This document shows, one piece after another, positions 1 through 10,486 of a stretch of DNA of 38,486 bases (positions are counted from its first letter, which is position 1; every line of letters begins with the position of its first letter). The translations under genes and the position numbers were made by a program. This DNA comes from Tenericutes bacterium HGW-Tenericutes-1 (GTDB taxonomy: Bacteria > Bacillota_I > Bacilli_A > Izemoplasmatales > Hujiaoplasmataceae), in contig PGXM01000016.1 of NCBI GenBank assembly GCA_002839155.1, forward strand, positions 1 to 38,486, written 5' to 3'. The notes beneath the pieces are model-generated. The model was not told the origin of the DNA. It was given only the letters and a program-made list of their open reading frames with translations, and did not search any database.

Positions 1-14
1 AACTCTCCATTTGT
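1..14 (-). rRNA. rrs: 16S rRNA, 5' end only (continues outside window)
   Basis: Read on the minus strand, the last bases of the window are ATGGAGAGTT, matching the conserved 5' start of bacterial 16S rRNA (GGAGAGTTTGATC...). They follow a typical rRNA leader with a strong promoter and a boxA-like motif. Only the first dozen or so bases lie inside the window and the exact mature 5' end is a guess. The gene would be transcribed away from the window, co-oriented with rpoBC. Confidence 0.72.
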
Positions 15-126
15 TTTATGAATTGTTTTCTAACTCATTCTTTTAATCGAAGTTTTTTTATTGTACTTGTTTTCTGTTCAGTTTTCAAAGACCTGTGCGT
101 TTCTGTATCTCTTCACGCGCTTTTAT
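15..126 (-). promoter_or_regulatory. rRNA operon leader with boxA-like antitermination site
   Basis: This is the leader between the rrn promoter and 16S rRNA. On the minus strand it contains GTCTTTGAAAACT (80-92) followed by GAACAG, very like the boxA/leader of Bacillus rrn operons, where NusB/NusE assemble an antitermination complex. No reading frame here looks like a gene. Confidence 0.65.
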
Positions 127-155
127 ATTCTATCATACCTCAAAGGTAGTGTCAA
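127..155 (-). promoter_or_regulatory. rRNA operon promoter
   Basis: The -35 TTGACA (150-155) is a perfect consensus. A 17-base spacer precedes the -10 TAGAAT (127-132). The upstream stretch (156-200) is very A/T rich and could act as an UP element. The spacer holds a small inverted repeat, TACCT-TTG-AGGTA. Confidence 0.8.
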
Positions 156-201
156 CTAAAAAATGTCGTATATTTGATAAAAAAATTTTCATTACAAATA
201 T

Positions 202-232
202 AAAAAAAGAAGAGGGTATTAATACCCTCTTC
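202..232 (-). terminator. Intrinsic terminator after rpoC
   Basis: A perfect 24-base inverted repeat (209-232, GAAGAGGGTATT/AATACCCTCTTC) is followed on the minus strand by seven T (202-208). It starts about 10 bases after the rpoC stop and separates rpoBC from the rRNA promoter. Confidence 0.93.
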
Positions 233-241
233 AAAATTGAT

Positions 242-3200
242 TTATTCTTCAAAATCAGCAAACAAATCTTCTTCTTCGTTAACTGGTGCTTCATACTCTA
301 AATTCGTATGTTTTAGAATACCTGTACCTGCTGGGATCAATCCACCAATGATAACATTCTCTTTCAAGCCCAGTAATGGGTCCTTTTTAGAACGAATAGC
401 GGCATCCGTTAAGACGCGTGTGGTTTCTTGGAAAGATGCTGCAGAGAGGAAAGAATCACTTCTCAATGAAGCTTTTGTAATACCAAGTAAGACTGGTTTA
501 CCAACCGAAGGACGTTTGCCTGTGAGCAACGCTTCTTTATTCGCAGCGATGAAATCGATGACTGAAATTTGACTTCCAGGTAACAATTCCGTATCGCCTT
601 CAAGCATGATGTTAATTCTTCTTGTCATTTGACGAATAATGATTTCAAGATGCTTATCAGAAATGTCAACGCCTTGAGAGCGGTAAACTTTTTGTACTTC
701 TTTTAAGATATATTGTTGGACAGTTTCCATATCCGTAACACGTAAAAGTTCTTTTGGATCGATGGCGCCTTCAGTTAATTGTTGACCAGCATAGACATCA
801 TCATCTTTTCTAACGGATAATTGAACGTTTGAATTGGTTTCATACTTCTTTGTTTCAATATCGTTTGAGACAGTGATGATATAACGTTCATCGATTTGTT
901 GAATATCTTTAACGGTTGCGTTAATTTCAGAAATAATTGCTTTACCTTTAGAAGTTCTTGCTTCAAACAATTCTTGAACACGTGGAAGACCTTGCGTAAT
1001 GTCATCTCCAGCAACACCGCCGGTGTGGAAGGTTCTCATCGTCAACTGCGTACCTGGCTCACCGATTGATTGAGCAGCAATCGTACCAACAGATTCTCCA
1101 ACTTCAGCTTTAGAGCCGGTTGCGAGGTTTTGTCCGTAACATTTGCGGCAAAGTCCAACTTTTGATGTACAAGTTAATGCCGTACGAATCATGACTGTAT
1201 GAGTTCCAGTTTCAACAATTGCTTTTGCAATGTCTTCAGTAATATATTTATTACGATATACTAAGATTTCACCGGTCACTGGATCAACAAAATCTTCAGC
1301 CGCATAACGACCTTGGATACGTTCATAAAGTGATTCAATCGGTTTTCCGTCACGATCTAAGAGTTCTTTAACACGGATACCTTTATCGGTACCACAATCT
1401 TCTTCCGTAATAACAACGTCTTGGCTGACGTCAACTAAACGACGTGTTAAATATCCTGATTCAGCCGTTTTTAATGCGGTATCGGTAGAACCTTTACGCG
1501 CACCATGGGTCGAAATAAAGAATTCGGACATCGTTAATCCTTCACGGAAGGAAGCTTTAATTGGTAATTCGATGGTTCCACCAGAAGGGTTCGCCATCAA
1601 ACCACGCATACCGGCTAATTGAGTGAAATTTGATGCATTACCACGGGCACCAGAGTCTGACATCATGAAGATGTGGTTGTCTTTGGTTAATTCTGCGAGT
1701 AGTCCTGTTTGAATTTCATCTTTGGCTTTGGACCATTCAGAAATAACTAAGGCAATACGTTCAGAATCAGTCAGTAAACCCATGTTGTAAAGTTCAAAGA
1801 TTTCATCAACTTGTTTATCGTGTTTATCTAAGATTTCTTGTTTATGTGAATATACTTTAACGTCAGAAGCCGCAACAGTAATACCAGCAACGGTTGAATA
1901 TTTGAAACCGATGTTTTTCATCTTGTCGAGCATTTTTGACGTTTCATTGATTTTGTATTTCGCAAAGATTTGCGCAATAATTAAGCTCAAGAATTTTTTC
2001 TTGAATGGCCCAACCAGTGGCATCGTCTTAACGGCTTCTTTTAAATTTGTTCCAGGCGCTAAGTAATACTTCGTTGGTGTTTCATTTTCAAGATTAAATT
2101 TCTCTGGTTCATTTAAATAAGGGAAAGATGAAGGAAGAATCGTGTTGAAAATCAATTTGCCACAAGTAGTGACTAAATAGTGATTCTTCAACTCTTCGCG
2201 CATTGGATGATTTAAGGTTGATGCTTTGATCATAATTCTTGAATGAAGTGTAATATTTTTGTTTTCAAAGGCCATAATCACTTCATTGTAATCTTTAAAG
2301 ACGGATCCTTCACCGACTTCTCCTGCTTTTTCAAGCGTTAAGTAATAGTTTCCTAAAACCATGTCTTGAGAAGGCGTAACAACCGGTTTTCCATCTTTTG
2401 GATTCAAGATGTTATTGGATGCAAGCATTAATACGCGTGCTTCTGCTTGTGCTTCTTCTGATAATGGAACGTGAACAGCCATTTGGTCGCCATCGAAGTC
2501 AGCATTGAATGCGGTGGTAACGAGTGGATGTAAACGAATTGCTTTTCCTTCAACGAGTTTTGGTTCGAAGGCTTGAATACCGAGTCTATGAAGTGTCGGT
2601 GCACGGTTTAGTAAGACTGGATGTTCTCTGATGACATCTTCTAAGACATTCCAAATTCTGCCATCTAAGGTTTCAATCAAACGTTTAGCACTGCGAATGT
2701 TTGAGGTGATATTACGGCTGATTAATTCTCTGATGACGAACGGTTTGAATAGAATGATCGCCATTTCTTTTGGTAAACCACATTGGTACATTTCAAGATC
2801 TGGACCAACGACGATAACCGAACGACCAGAATAGTCGACACGTTTACCCAGTAAGTTTTGACGGAAACGACCTTGTTTACCACGGAGCATGTCCGATAAT
2901 GATTTTAAAGCACGGTTCTTTTCAACAACGACTTTTCTGCCGCGTTTAGAGTTATCGATTAAAGCATCAACTGCTTCTTGTAACATACGTTTTTCGTTTT
3001 TGGTAATAAGATGCGGTGCACCTTGTTCAAATTGACGTTTTAAACGGTTGTTACGGTTTAAAATACGGCGATACAAATCGTTTAAGTCAGTGGTTGCGAA
3101 GCGTCCACCGTCTAACTGAACCATCGGACGTAAATCCGGGGGAATAACAGGTAATACATCTAAAACCATCCATTCTGGTTTGTTATCGGAGTTTTTGAAG

Positions 3201-3850
3201 GCTTCGACAACGTTCAGACGTTTGATGATTTTATCACGGCGTTGTTTCGACGCTGTTTTTAATTCTTTTCTTAAATTAACGGTTTCCTTTTCAAGATCCA
3301 TTTTCTTTAAGAGGTATTTGACGGCTTCTGCACCAGTTAAAGCTTTGAAATGGGTTCCATGTTCAAAGTAATAACGGGTGTAATCTGCTTCTGATAATAT
3401 TTGTTTTAATTGTAAATCGGTGTCGCCTGGATCAACGACGATGTAAGATGCTAAGTAAACAACTTCTTCTAAATCTTTGGATTTGATATCTAAAAGAATT
3501 GCTAAACGAGATGGGCTGTTTCTTAAATACCAAGCATGGACAACTGGAGCCGCAAGTTCGATATGACCCATGCGTTCTCTTCTGACTTTGCTTTCAGTAT
3601 ATTCTACGCCGCAAACAGGACATTTTTTACCAGGATGGGCGCTTCTTTTTGACTTGTTGGAACAAGCGCATTGATAATCTTTAGTTGGTCCAAAGATAAC
3701 CTCGCAGAACAAACCATCTTTTTCTGGTTTTAATGTACGATAATTGATTGTTTCATGTTTTTTGACTTCGCCGTATGACCAACTTCTAATTTCTTCCGGG
3801 GAGGCCAAACGAATCTTTAAATGCGAATATTTTTGACTCATTTCATTCAC
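242..3850 (-). CDS. rpoC: DNA-directed RNA polymerase subunit beta'
   Basis: This is the beta' subunit, 1202 residues, close to the Bacillus length. It forms the active centre with RpoB. The N-terminal zinc ribbon cysteines are C61, C63, C77 and C80. The catalytic NADFDGD motif, whose three Asp bind Mg2+, is at residues 449-455. The second zinc site (EDCGT and [11 protein letters not shown]) precedes the conserved [24 protein letters not shown] block, and the C-terminus is acidic. The start could be GTG at 3850 or ATG at 3841, three codons later: an AGAAGGG ribosome site directly follows the rpoB stop, sits close to the GTG, and is about 12 bases from the ATG. The gene is co-transcribed with rpoB, with a 9-base gap, and ends in a strong terminator. 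Confidence 0.98.
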   Translation of the reverse strand: MNEMSQKYSHLKIRLASPEEIRSWSYGEVKKHETINYRTLKPEKDGLFCEVIFGPTKDYQCACSNKSKRSAHPGKKCPVCGVEYTESKVRRERMGHIELAAPVVHAWYLRNSPSRLAILLDIKSKDLEEVVYLASYIVVDPGDTDLQLKQILSEADYTRYYFEHGTHFKALTGAEAVKYLLKKMDLEKETVNLRKELKTASKQRRDKIIKRLNVVEAFKNSDNKPEWMVLDVLPVIPPDLRPMVQLDGGRFATTDLNDLYRRILNRNNRLKRQFEQGAPHLITKNEKRMLQEAVDALIDNSKRGRKVVVEKNRALKSLSDMLRGKQGRFRQNLLGKRVDYSGRSVIVVGPDLEMYQCGLPKEMAIILFKPFVIRELISRNITSNIRSAKRLIETLDGRIWNVLEDVIREHPVLLNRAPTLHRLGIQAFEPKLVEGKAIRLHPLVTTAFNADFDGDQMAVHVPLSEEAQAEARVLMLASNNILNPKDGKPVVTPSQDMVLGNYYLTLEKAGEVGEGSVFKDYNEVIMAFENKNITLHSRIMIKASTLNHPMREELKNHYLVTTCGKLIFNTILPSSFPYLNEPEKFNLENETPTKYYLAPGTNLKEAVKTMPLVGPFKKKFLSLIIAQIFAKYKINETSKMLDKMKNIGFKYSTVAGITVAASDVKVYSHKQEILDKHDKQVDEIFELYNMGLLTDSERIALVISEWSKAKDEIQTGLLAELTKDNHIFMMSDSGARGNASNFTQLAGMRGLMANPSGGTIELPIKASFREGLTMSEFFISTHGARKGSTDTALKTAESGYLTRRLVDVSQDVVITEEDCGTDKGIRVKELLDRDGKPIESLYERIQGRYAAEDFVDPVTGEILVYRNKYITEDIAKAIVETGTHTVMIRTALTCTSKVGLCRKCYGQNLATGSKAEVGESVGTIAAQSIGEPGTQLTMRTFHTGGVAGDDITQGLPRVQELFEARTSKGKAIISEINATVKDIQQIDERYIITVSNDIETKKYETNSNVQLSVRKDDDVYAGQQLTEGAIDPKELLRVTDMETVQQYILKEVQKVYRSQGVDISDKHLEIIIRQMTRRINIMLEGDTELLPGSQISVIDFIAANKEALLTGKRPSVGKPVLLGITKASLRSDSFLSAASFQETTRVLTDAAIRSKKDPLLGLKENVIIGGLIPAGTGILKHTNLEYEAPVNEEEDLFADFEE

Positions 3851-3859
3851 TCACCCTTC

Positions 3860-6800
3860 TTAAGATTGGAAGCCATATTTAGTAATATAGTCTTCAACGT
3901 CATCATCAATTAAGCTTCTATTAACTTCATTCGCTCCGGTTTCTCTATCGATTAATTCAACGTAGATACCCAGTGAACGTAATTCTCTTGTCAATACTCT
4001 GAATGATTCAGGTAATGATGGTTCTGGAATTGGTTGACCATCAACGATGGCTCTGAATACTTTGTTTCTTCCGACAATATCATCAGATTTAACGGTTAAC
4101 ATTTCTTGTAACGTATAAGCAGCACCATAAGCTTCTAACGCCCAAACTTCCATTTCACCGAAACGTTGTCCACCGTTTTGTGCTTTACCACCCATTGGTT
4201 GTTGGGTAACAAGCGTATACGGTCCAACACTTCTTGCATGAAGTTTATCATCAACCATGTGGTCAAGTTTAATCATATACATGACACCTACAGAAACGCG
4301 GTTATCAAATTTTTCACCGGTACGACCATCATATAACGTCGTTTTACCGTCTGGATCCATGCCAGCTTCTTTCATAATACCTTCTAAGTCGTGTTGTTCA
4401 ACACCATCAAAGACCGGTGTAGCAACATGAAGACCTAAACGTTTAGCAGCCATACCTAGATGGATTTCTAAGACTTGGCCGATATTCATACGTGAAGGAA
4501 CACCGAGTGGGTTTAACATGATGTCAACGGGCGTACCATCTGGCATGTAAGGCATATCTTCACTTGGAAGAATTTTGGAAATAACACCTTTGTTACCATG
4601 GCGTCCTGCCATCTTGTCACCTTCGGAGATTTTACGTTTTTGAACGATGTATACACGAACGACTTCGTTAACACCGGGTGATAATTCATCATCATTGGCT
4701 CTTGAGAAAACTTTGATGGAATGAACGATACCACCGCCACCATGAGGAACTCTTAAGGATGTATCACGAACTTCACGTGATTTTTCACCGAAGATTGCGA
4801 GTAATAAGCGATCTTCCGGTGTTGGATCAGTTTGACCTTTAGGGGTGACTTTACCAACTAAGATATCGCCTTCCTTGACTTCTGCGCCAGGGATAATGAT
4901 ACCATTGTCATCTAAGTATTTACGACCGTCTTCACCGACGTTTGGAATTTCACGAGTGATTTCTTCTTTACCGAGTTTTGTATCGCGAGCTTCAATTTCA
5001 TACTTTTCAATATGGATTGATGTATAGACGTCATCACGAACTAATCTTTCGTTCATGATAACAGCATCTTCATAGTTATATCCATTCCAAGTCATGAAGG
5101 CAACGACAACGTTGCGTCCTAAAGCAAGTTCTCCATCTTCCATTGAAGGACCATCAGCGATGATATCGCCTTTTTTCAAAGTTTCACCTAAGGTAACGAT
5201 TGGTTTTTGGTTAATGCAAGTGCCTTGGTTACTTCTCATGAATTTTGCTAAATCATACGTGTCTAATTCTCCGGTTTCGCGTCTTACTTTGACTTTGTAT
5301 CCATCAACGTGTTCGACGATACCATCATAATCAGCAATGACGCAAGTTCCTGAGTCATGAGCGGTTTTATATTCAATACCAGTTCCTACAAAAGGAGCTT
5401 CAGGTTTTAATAATGGAATTGCTTGACGTTGCATGTTCGCACCCATTAAAGCACGGTTCGCATCGTCATGTTCTAAGAATGGAATACAAGCTGTTGAAAT
5501 CGAAACGATTTGTTTTGGAGAAACGTCCATGTAGTCGCATTTGGCGGCGTCATAGATTTTAGTTTCACCTTGGAAACGACCAATAACTCTTTCATCTTGA
5601 ATCGTCATATCGTCATTTAATTTAACGTTAGCTTGGGCAATGACAAAGTTTTGTTCTTGGTCAGCACTTAAGTATTCAATTTTGTCAGTTACGCGACGCG
5701 TTTCTCTGTCAACCTTTAAGTAAGGCGTTTCCATAAATCCATATTTATTGACTTTAACATAACATGCTAAAGAGTTGATCAAACCAATGTTTTGACCTTC
5801 TGGAGTTTCAATTGGACAAATTCTTCCATAATGTGATTGATGGACGTCACGAACTTCGAAACCAGCACGGTCTCTGGTTAACCCACCAGGTCCAAGCGCT
5901 GAAATACGACGTTTGTGCGTAATTTCATCTAATGGATTGGTTTGTTGCATGAATTGAGACAACTGTGAACTACCAAAGAATTCTTTTAATGAAGACGTTA
6001 AAGGTCTAATATTAATTAAATTTTGTGGTGTCATGTCTTTAGTGTCTTTTGTTGACATGCGGTCTTTGACGTTCTTTTCCATTTTAGCGAGGCCAATACG
6101 GAATTGATTCTTTAATAATTCGCCGATTAAGCGAAGACGACGGTTTCCTAAATGGTCGATGTCATCTAAAGAACCAATACGTTCAAATAAGTTTAAGTAG
6201 TAAGAAATACTTGCGATGATATCCGATGTTTGGATATGAAGCGCTGTTTCAAATGAATTGTTACCAATCATCTTAACGTATTTTTCATCACCGTTATTAA
6301 AGATTGTCAATTCAAGTGATTCAATGAAACAATTCTTAACAATCTTTTCGATGAAATCTTCATTGATATTCTCAGAGACGATCTCTCTTCTAGCTTCACG
6401 GTCTAAATGAATTTGAAGTTCGTCTTCTAAGGCTTGATCAAAAACAACACGGCTCGTGATGTAAGAACGATTCTTATCAATTTTTTTAATCATTGACTCA
6501 GTTACTAAGTCACCTATTGAGAAAATGACTTCTCCTGTTGTTTTGTCAATAATATCTTGAGCAAGATGGGTTTCAACGCCTTTTTCAAGTAATTGTCTTA
6601 AACGAACAATGACGTCTAATTTTTGATTGATTTTGAAACGTCCAACTTCCGCAAGATCATAACGTTTTTCGTCGAAAAGACGGCTAACAAAGAATGATCT
6701 AGCACCTTCAATTGTGGCAGTTTCACCTTGACGGATTTTTGAGTAAACTTCTTTCATTGCATCTTCAGAGTTTGCTGTTAAGTCTTTATCAAGGGTATTT

Positions 6801-7477
6801 TGTAATAAAGCATTTTCACCAAAAAGATCAAAGATTTGTCTTGGAGTTGAGAATCCAAGGGCCTTGATCATCGTTGATAAATAGATTTTTTTCGAACGGT
6901 CGATCTTTGCATAAAGCAAATCTTTCGATCCGATTTCGTATTCTAACCAAGCTCCGCGTGTTGGAATTACTTGGCCTAAATATTTTCTTTGTAATGTTTT
7001 TTTGTCGACTTCTTCTGAGAAAAACACACCAGAAGAACGGACAATTTGTGAGACGATAACACGTTCAGAACCATTGATAATAAAGGTTCCTACTGGTGAC
7101 ATGACTGGAATGTCGCCCATAAAGATTTTTTGTTCTTTAATGTTGACTTCTCCCGTTTCTTTGTCGACAGCGTCTTTATTTAATAGACGAACAGTGACTC
7201 TTAACGGACGAGAATAAGTGACGTCCTTTTCCTTGCATTCTAATACAGAATACTTGGGTTCCCCGATTTCATAATCGCCAAAATAAACCTCGAGGTTTTC
7301 GGTGAAGTTGGTAATTGGAGAAATATCATGAAAAAGTTCTTTCAATCCTGTTTCGATGAACCACTCAAACGATGATGTTTGAACTTCGATGAGATCTGGC
7401 AATTCAACGTTTGACTTGACTCGTGAGTAATTTCTTCTTTCCCGTTTCTTTCCGTACTTAACCGTTTTAAAATCCAC
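3860..7477 (-). CDS. rpoB: DNA-directed RNA polymerase subunit beta
   Basis: This is the beta subunit of RNA polymerase, 1205 residues. It starts at GTG with a good GAGGTGAT ribosome site. The rifampicin-binding cluster is recognisable ([14 protein letters not shown] followed by [13 protein letters not shown]). The usual Asp at E. coli position 516 is Gln here (residue 511, codon 5945-5947), while His526, Arg529 and Ser531 equivalents are kept. The conserved blocks [43 protein letters not shown] and [28 protein letters not shown] fix the identity. rpoC follows after 9 bases. Confidence 0.98.
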   Translation of the reverse strand: MDFKTVKYGKKRERRNYSRVKSNVELPDLIEVQTSSFEWFIETGLKELFHDISPITNFTENLEVYFGDYEIGEPKYSVLECKEKDVTYSRPLRVTVRLLNKDAVDKETGEVNIKEQKIFMGDIPVMSPVGTFIINGSERVIVSQIVRSSGVFFSEEVDKKTLQRKYLGQVIPTRGAWLEYEIGSKDLLYAKIDRSKKIYLSTMIKALGFSTPRQIFDLFGENALLQNTLDKDLTANSEDAMKEVYSKIRQGETATIEGARSFFVSRLFDEKRYDLAEVGRFKINQKLDVIVRLRQLLEKGVETHLAQDIIDKTTGEVIFSIGDLVTESMIKKIDKNRSYITSRVVFDQALEDELQIHLDREARREIVSENINEDFIEKIVKNCFIESLELTIFNNGDEKYVKMIGNNSFETALHIQTSDIIASISYYLNLFERIGSLDDIDHLGNRRLRLIGELLKNQFRIGLAKMEKNVKDRMSTKDTKDMTPQNLINIRPLTSSLKEFFGSSQLSQFMQQTNPLDEITHKRRISALGPGGLTRDRAGFEVRDVHQSHYGRICPIETPEGQNIGLINSLACYVKVNKYGFMETPYLKVDRETRRVTDKIEYLSADQEQNFVIAQANVKLNDDMTIQDERVIGRFQGETKIYDAAKCDYMDVSPKQIVSISTACIPFLEHDDANRALMGANMQRQAIPLLKPEAPFVGTGIEYKTAHDSGTCVIADYDGIVEHVDGYKVKVRRETGELDTYDLAKFMRSNQGTCINQKPIVTLGETLKKGDIIADGPSMEDGELALGRNVVVAFMTWNGYNYEDAVIMNERLVRDDVYTSIHIEKYEIEARDTKLGKEEITREIPNVGEDGRKYLDDNGIIIPGAEVKEGDILVGKVTPKGQTDPTPEDRLLLAIFGEKSREVRDTSLRVPHGGGGIVHSIKVFSRANDDELSPGVNEVVRVYIVQKRKISEGDKMAGRHGNKGVISKILPSEDMPYMPDGTPVDIMLNPLGVPSRMNIGQVLEIHLGMAAKRLGLHVATPVFDGVEQHDLEGIMKEAGMDPDGKTTLYDGRTGEKFDNRVSVGVMYMIKLDHMVDDKLHARSVGPYTLVTQQPMGGKAQNGGQRFGEMEVWALEAYGAAYTLQEMLTVKSDDIVGRNKVFRAIVDGQPIPEPSLPESFRVLTRELRSLGIYVELIDRETGANEVNRSLIDDDVEDYITKYGFQS

Positions 7478-7541
7478 AAAATCACCTCAAAATGTAAAAT
7501 ATATGAAGCTGTAATAACCGCAATTTAACACATAAACACAA

Positions 7542-7563
7542 AAATGCGCATTCTATCGCATTT
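7542..7563 (-). terminator. Hairpin after ybxB, possible weak terminator
   Basis: On the minus strand AAATGCG (7557-7563) pairs with CGCATTT (7542-7548) around an 8-base loop, followed by TTT. It lies between ybxB and rpoB and overlaps the likely rpoB promoter, so it may be a leaky terminator or a leader hairpin. Confidence 0.4.
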
Positions 7564-7588
7564 AAATATGTTATCACAGTGTTGTCAA
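7560..7588 (-). promoter_or_regulatory. Probable rpoBC promoter
   Basis: The -35 TTGACA (7583-7588) is perfect; after 17 bases a weaker -10 TTAAAT (7560-7565) follows. It gives rpoBC its own start, with a leader of roughly 75 bases before the GTG start codon. A second possible -10, TAGAAT (7550-7555), has no good -35 partner. Confidence 0.55.
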
Positions 7589-7596
7589 ATAGTCAA

Positions 7597-8184
7597 TTAT
7601 TTTTGGCAAGATATCACAAGATATCCTGATTTTTTTCCTATAACCGCTACGGATGAATAAATCGTCGTTAATTCATTCATCGCTGAAAGCGCACCTTGAT
7701 TTTTGTTAATAACAATCACTAATCGCCCGTTATCAGATAAAAAAGTCTTTGATTGATGGAACCAATCGTAGATTACTTTCTTGCCAGCTCGAATGGGAGG
7801 ATTGGTAATAATGGTATCAAAAGTACCACTGACATTTTGTAAACCATCACTTTGAAAAACTGTTACTTCTGCTTTACAAAGTTTCGCATTTTCTTGACTC
7901 AGCTTAACCGCGCGATCATTGATATCAACCATCGTGACGGTTGAACCATATAACTTCTGTATCACAATTCCGATAGGTCCATAACCGCACCCTAAATCGA
8001 GGACGGTTTCATTTGAAGAAGTTTCAATAGTATCAAGTAAAACTCTTGATCCAAAATCAAGACCAGACTTGGAAAAAACCCCCTTGTCAGTCATCATGGT
8101 AAAAGGGTGGTTTTTTACGACAAAACGGACTGGATGCTTGTCGCTTTCCAGCCGGTCATTGTCTTTCGTATAATAATGTGACAA
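7597..8184 (-). CDS. ybxB: RsmC-like class I SAM-dependent methyltransferase (YbxB)
   Basis: This is a 195-residue Rossmann methyltransferase of the RsmC/YbxB family, which methylates 16S rRNA guanine in known members. The SAM-binding motif VLDLGCGYGPIG is at about residues 61-72, the acidic end of strand 2 is VDIND (about 86-90), and the catalytic NPP motif (NPPIRAGK) is at about 129-136. It is the single-domain form. The start is TTG at 8184, chosen because AGGGGG lies 7 bases upstream. Its place between rplL and rpoB is the same as ybxB in Bacillus. No separate promoter is evident, so it is probably expressed by readthrough of the rplL terminator. The exact target nucleotide is not decidable here. 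Confidence 0.9.
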   Translation of the reverse strand: MSHYYTKDNDRLESDKHPVRFVVKNHPFTMMTDKGVFSKSGLDFGSRVLLDTIETSSNETVLDLGCGYGPIGIVIQKLYGSTVTMVDINDRAVKLSQENAKLCKAEVTVFQSDGLQNVSGTFDTIITNPPIRAGKKVIYDWFHQSKTFLSDNGRLVIVINKNQGALSAMNELTTIYSSVAVIGKKSGYLVISCQK

Positions 8185-8206
8185 AACCTCACCCCCTAAA
8201 AACGCT

Positions 8207-8231
8207 AAAAACCTGAGACAATCTCAGGTTT
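8207..8231 (-). terminator. Intrinsic terminator after rplL
   Basis: A perfect 10-bp stem (AAACCTGAGA/TCTCAGGTTT) with a 3-base loop is followed by TTTTT on the minus strand. It separates rplJL from ybxB-rpoBC. Partial readthrough would set the rRNA-protein to RNA-polymerase ratio, as in other bacteria. Confidence 0.88.
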
Positions 8232-8248
8232 AGTGTTCAATAAGGGTC

Positions 8249-8626
8249 TTACTTAAGTTCGACAGTTGCGCCGGCGTCAGTAAGTTTCTTAGCGATTTCT
8301 TTAGCTTCGTCTTCTTTGACTTTTTCTTTAATTGCTTTTGGAGCAGCATCAACTAAGTTTTTAGCTTCGATTAAGCCAAGACCTGTTAATTCACGAACAA
8401 CTTTGATGACAGCAACTTTGCTTGCACCAACAGATGTAAGAATAACGTTAACTTCTTTTGGTCCTTGTTCTTCTTCAACAACAGCGGCAGCAGCAACAGG
8501 TGCAGCAGAAGCAGCTGATGGGTCAACGCCGAATTCTTCTTTCATTGCGTCGATTAAAGCTTTGATTTCTAATATTGTCATTTCTTTTAAAGACTCAATA
8601 AAGTCTTTTGCAGTTAATTTTGCCAT
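8249..8626 (-). CDS. rplL: 50S ribosomal protein L7/L12
   Basis: This is L7/L12, the multicopy stalk protein that recruits translation factors; it dimerises and binds L10. It has 125 residues. The N-terminal dimerisation helices (MAKLTAKDFIESLKEMTILEI) are followed by an Ala-rich hinge (SAASAAPVAAAAVVEEEQG). The C-terminal factor-binding domain (NVILTSVGASKVAVIKVVRELTGLGLIEAKNLVDAAPKAIKEKV) follows. An in-frame ATG at 8641 exists, but it is part of the ATGGAGGA ribosome site, so the start is taken at ATG 8626, where GGAGG lies 8 bases upstream. It follows rplJ closely and ends in a terminator. Confidence 0.97.
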   Translation of the reverse strand: MAKLTAKDFIESLKEMTILEIKALIDAMKEEFGVDPSAASAAPVAAAAVVEEEQGPKEVNVILTSVGASKVAVIKVVRELTGLGLIEAKNLVDAAPKAIKEKVKEDEAKEIAKKLTDAGATVELK

Positions 8627-8650
8627 TTTTATTTCCTCCATTAATTTTTA

Positions 8651-9142
8651 TTATTCTTTATTTGCAATCATATCAAGACCGACTGCGAGATCTTTAAGCG
8701 GCGAATATAATGCGCTTGCTAACATTGCGAGTAATACTTGTTTTGATGGTAATTGAGCAATCATCTTGATTTGATCTTGAGTGAAATAATCACCATCTAC
8801 CACACCGGCTTTAACAACCAAGTTTGGGTTTTTACGAGCAAAGTCGAATAGTATTTTCGTTGCGATTACAGAGTCTTTCATTGAAAGAACAACTGAGTTT
8901 GGTCCAACAAGGTCATTGTCGAGACCGATGAAACCGCTATTAACAGCGGCACGGCGTGAAATATTGTTTTTAGCAACAATCATTTCGCAGCCTTCCTTAC
9001 GGAGAAGACGACGTAATTCTTCAGTCTTTTTGACGGTTAATCCGCGATATTCTGCAACGACAACAGATTTCGCTTTACTCATCTTTTCAACTAAAGCTTG
9101 AACATCAGCTTCTTTAGCATTTAAATTCAATGCATTTGACAT
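8651..9142 (-). CDS. rplJ: 50S ribosomal protein L10
   Basis: This is L10, 163 residues, the base of the ribosomal stalk that binds 23S rRNA and carries L7/L12 dimers. The N-terminal rRNA-binding domain has the typical VVVAEYRGLTVKKTEELRRLLRKEG and VAKNNISRRA segments. The C-terminal helix (QLPSKQVLLAMLASALYSPLKDLAVGLDMIANKE) is the L7/L12 docking spine. It starts at ATG behind a strong AGGAGGTG. It sits behind an L10 leader with an attenuator, so L10 is expected to repress its own operon. Confidence 0.97.
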   Translation of the reverse strand: MSNALNLNAKEADVQALVEKMSKAKSVVVAEYRGLTVKKTEELRRLLRKEGCEMIVAKNNISRRAAVNSGFIGLDNDLVGPNSVVLSMKDSVIATKILFDFARKNPNLVVKAGVVDGDYFTQDQIKMIAQLPSKQVLLAMLASALYSPLKDLAVGLDMIANKE

Positions 9143-9170
9143 CGTGACACCTCCTGTGAAATTTCGTTTT

Positions 9171-9202
9171 AAATAAAAATCCTCTTTTCGCGAGAAAAGA
9201 GG
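9171..9202 (-). terminator. Attenuator terminator in the L10 leader
   Basis: On the minus strand a 9-bp stem (CCTCTTTTC/GAAAAGAGG, 9181-9202) with a 4-base loop is followed by ATTTTTATTT. It sits just before the rplJ ribosome site, where attenuators of L10 leaders are usually found. A neighbouring hairpin, AGTAAATG-TTT-CATTTACT (9203-9221), could compete or stack. Confidence 0.85.
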
Positions 9203-9275
9203 AGTAAATGAAACATTTACTGATCAATTCTCGGTAGGATATTAAGCGATAGCGCCTACTGTCTTCGAATAGATG
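9203..9275 (-). promoter_or_regulatory. Ribosomal protein L10 leader (autoregulatory RNA)
   Basis: On the minus strand GAAGACAGTAGG (from 9266) and, further on, ATATCCTACCGAGA match the conserved core of the L10 leader. GTAGG pairs with CCTAC (9234-9238 with 9255-9259), flanked by the conserved GAAGACA and CCGAG single strands. L10 (with L7/L12) binds this RNA in Bacillota and lowers rplJL expression. Identification is from remembered consensus; a covariance search would settle it. Confidence 0.85.
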
Positions 9276-9286
9276 ATTTAAGAGTA

Positions 9287-9967
9287 TTAGAGAGTAAGTT
9301 TTACGCCAGGTCCCATTGTCGATGAAATCGCAACGTTTTTGACGTAGATACCTTTAACGGTTGAAGGTTTTGCTTTATTCAAGACATCTAAGACAGTTTT
9401 AATATTCTCAGCTAAATTTTCAGCCGTGAATGATACTCTGCCAACAGGCGCTTGAATGTTACCGTTCTTGTCGACACGATAAGTGATTTTGCCACCTTTC
9501 GAATCGGATACTGCTTTAGTTACATCAGTTGTAACAGTACCTGTTTTAGGGTTTGGCATTAAGCCTTTAGGTCCTAATACACGTCCTAATTTACCAATGG
9601 TTCCCATCATGTCTGGGGTTGCGATAACTACGTCGAATTCGAACCAACCTGAAGAGATTTTTGCAACGAGATCTTCATCTCCAACAAAATCTGCGCCAGC
9701 TGCTTCTGCATCTCTAGCTTTTTCGCCACGAGCGAATACTAATACGCGTTTTTCTTTACCAGTGCCATGAGGCAACACGATTGCACCACGCAAGTTTTGT
9801 TCAGCTTTGCGGGAGTCAAGGTTCAAGTTAAGAGCTAATTCTACCGATGCATCAAATTTCTCGAAAGCAATGGATTTAACCAATTCGACAGCTTCCAATA
9901 ATTGATAGCGTTTTTCGCTATCGACTTTTGCAACGGCTTCTAAATATTTTTTTCCTTTTTTGGCCAT
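9287..9967 (-). CDS. rplA: 50S ribosomal protein L1
   Basis: This is L1, 226 residues, the two-domain protein of the mobile L1 stalk that helps release E-site tRNA; it is commonly also a translational repressor of the L11-L1 operon. Recognisable blocks are [64 protein letters not shown]-like sequence, [18 protein letters not shown] and [24 protein letters not shown]. The start ATG has AGGAGGA upstream. It follows rplK, and a hairpin resembling the 23S L1 site ends right at its ribosome site. Confidence 0.97.
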   Translation of the reverse strand: MAKKGKKYLEAVAKVDSEKRYQLLEAVELVKSIAFEKFDASVELALNLNLDSRKAEQNLRGAIVLPHGTGKEKRVLVFARGEKARDAEAAGADFVGDEDLVAKISSGWFEFDVVIATPDMMGTIGKLGRVLGPKGLMPNPKTGTVTTDVTKAVSDSKGGKITYRVDKNGNIQAPVGRVSFTAENLAENIKTVLDVLNKAKPSTVKGIYVKNVAISSTMGPGVKLTL

Positions 9968-9983
9968 GTTATTTTTTTCCTCC

Positions 9984-10018
9984 TATATGTGGTATTAGCG
10001 GAAATGTCCTCCCATATA
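9984..10018 (-). promoter_or_regulatory. Candidate L1-binding hairpin before rplA
   Basis: On the minus strand TATATGG pairs with CC-AC-ATATA. The interior contains GGGAGGA ... TCC ... TAATACCAC, the same order of conserved bases as the L1 site of 23S rRNA (UGGGAGG...CC...AAUACCAC, recalled from E. coli 23S). The 3' arm runs straight into the AGGAGGA ribosome site of rplA, so protein binding would hide it. Confidence 0.6.
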
Positions 10019-10044
10019 TAGTTGTATAATCACAACTAGTATGC

Positions 10045-10470
10045 TTAGTCGATTACGACAATTCCCATGTTTCTTGCTGAACCTTCAAGAATACGTGACG
10101 CTGCTTCAACGTCATTAGCATTCAAATCAGGTAATTTTACTGCAGCAAGTTCGCGTAATTTAGCGCGAGTAATGGTCGCAACGGTTTCCTTTTTTGAGTT
10201 TGATGCGCCTTTTTGAATGTTGCACGCCTTTTTAAGTAAATCACTGGCGGGCGGGGTTTTGGTAATAAATGTGAATGTACGGTCGTCGAAAACTGTAATC
10301 ACTACCGGAATGACACTACCAACATTTTCCTTTGTGCGGTCGTTGAATTGTACACAAAATTGTTGAATGTTGACACCTGCTTGTCCTAAAGCTGGTCCAA
10401 TAGGTGGTGCTGGTGTTGCTTTACCCCCTGGTATTTGGAGCTTTACGACTGTTTTGATTTCTCTAGCCAC
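10045..10470 (-). CDS. rplK: 50S ribosomal protein L11
   Basis: This is L11, 141 residues, the standard length. It binds the GTPase-associated region of 23S rRNA. The N-terminal block [39 protein letters not shown] and the C-terminal rRNA-binding domain ([19 protein letters not shown]...[16 protein letters not shown]) are diagnostic. The start is GTG at 10470: a GTG three codons upstream is part of the AAGGAGGTG ribosome site, which lies 8 bases from the chosen codon. It heads rplKA with its own strong promoter. Confidence 0.97.
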   Translation of the reverse strand: MAREIKTVVKLQIPGGKATPAPPIGPALGQAGVNIQQFCVQFNDRTKENVGSVIPVVITVFDDRTFTFITKTPPASDLLKKACNIQKGASNSKKETVATITRAKLRELAAVKLPDLNANDVEAASRILEGSARNMGIVVID

Positions 10471-10486
10471 GAAAAACACCTCCTTA

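Noticed and set aside
237-572. A plus-strand open frame over the rpoC 3' end
   Set aside because: It is antisense to conserved rpoC codons with no sign of independent coding.
8316-8756. A 146-codon open frame on the plus strand across rplL
   Set aside because: It is antisense to the Ala-rich rplL gene; its composition mirrors that gene and it has no ribosome site.
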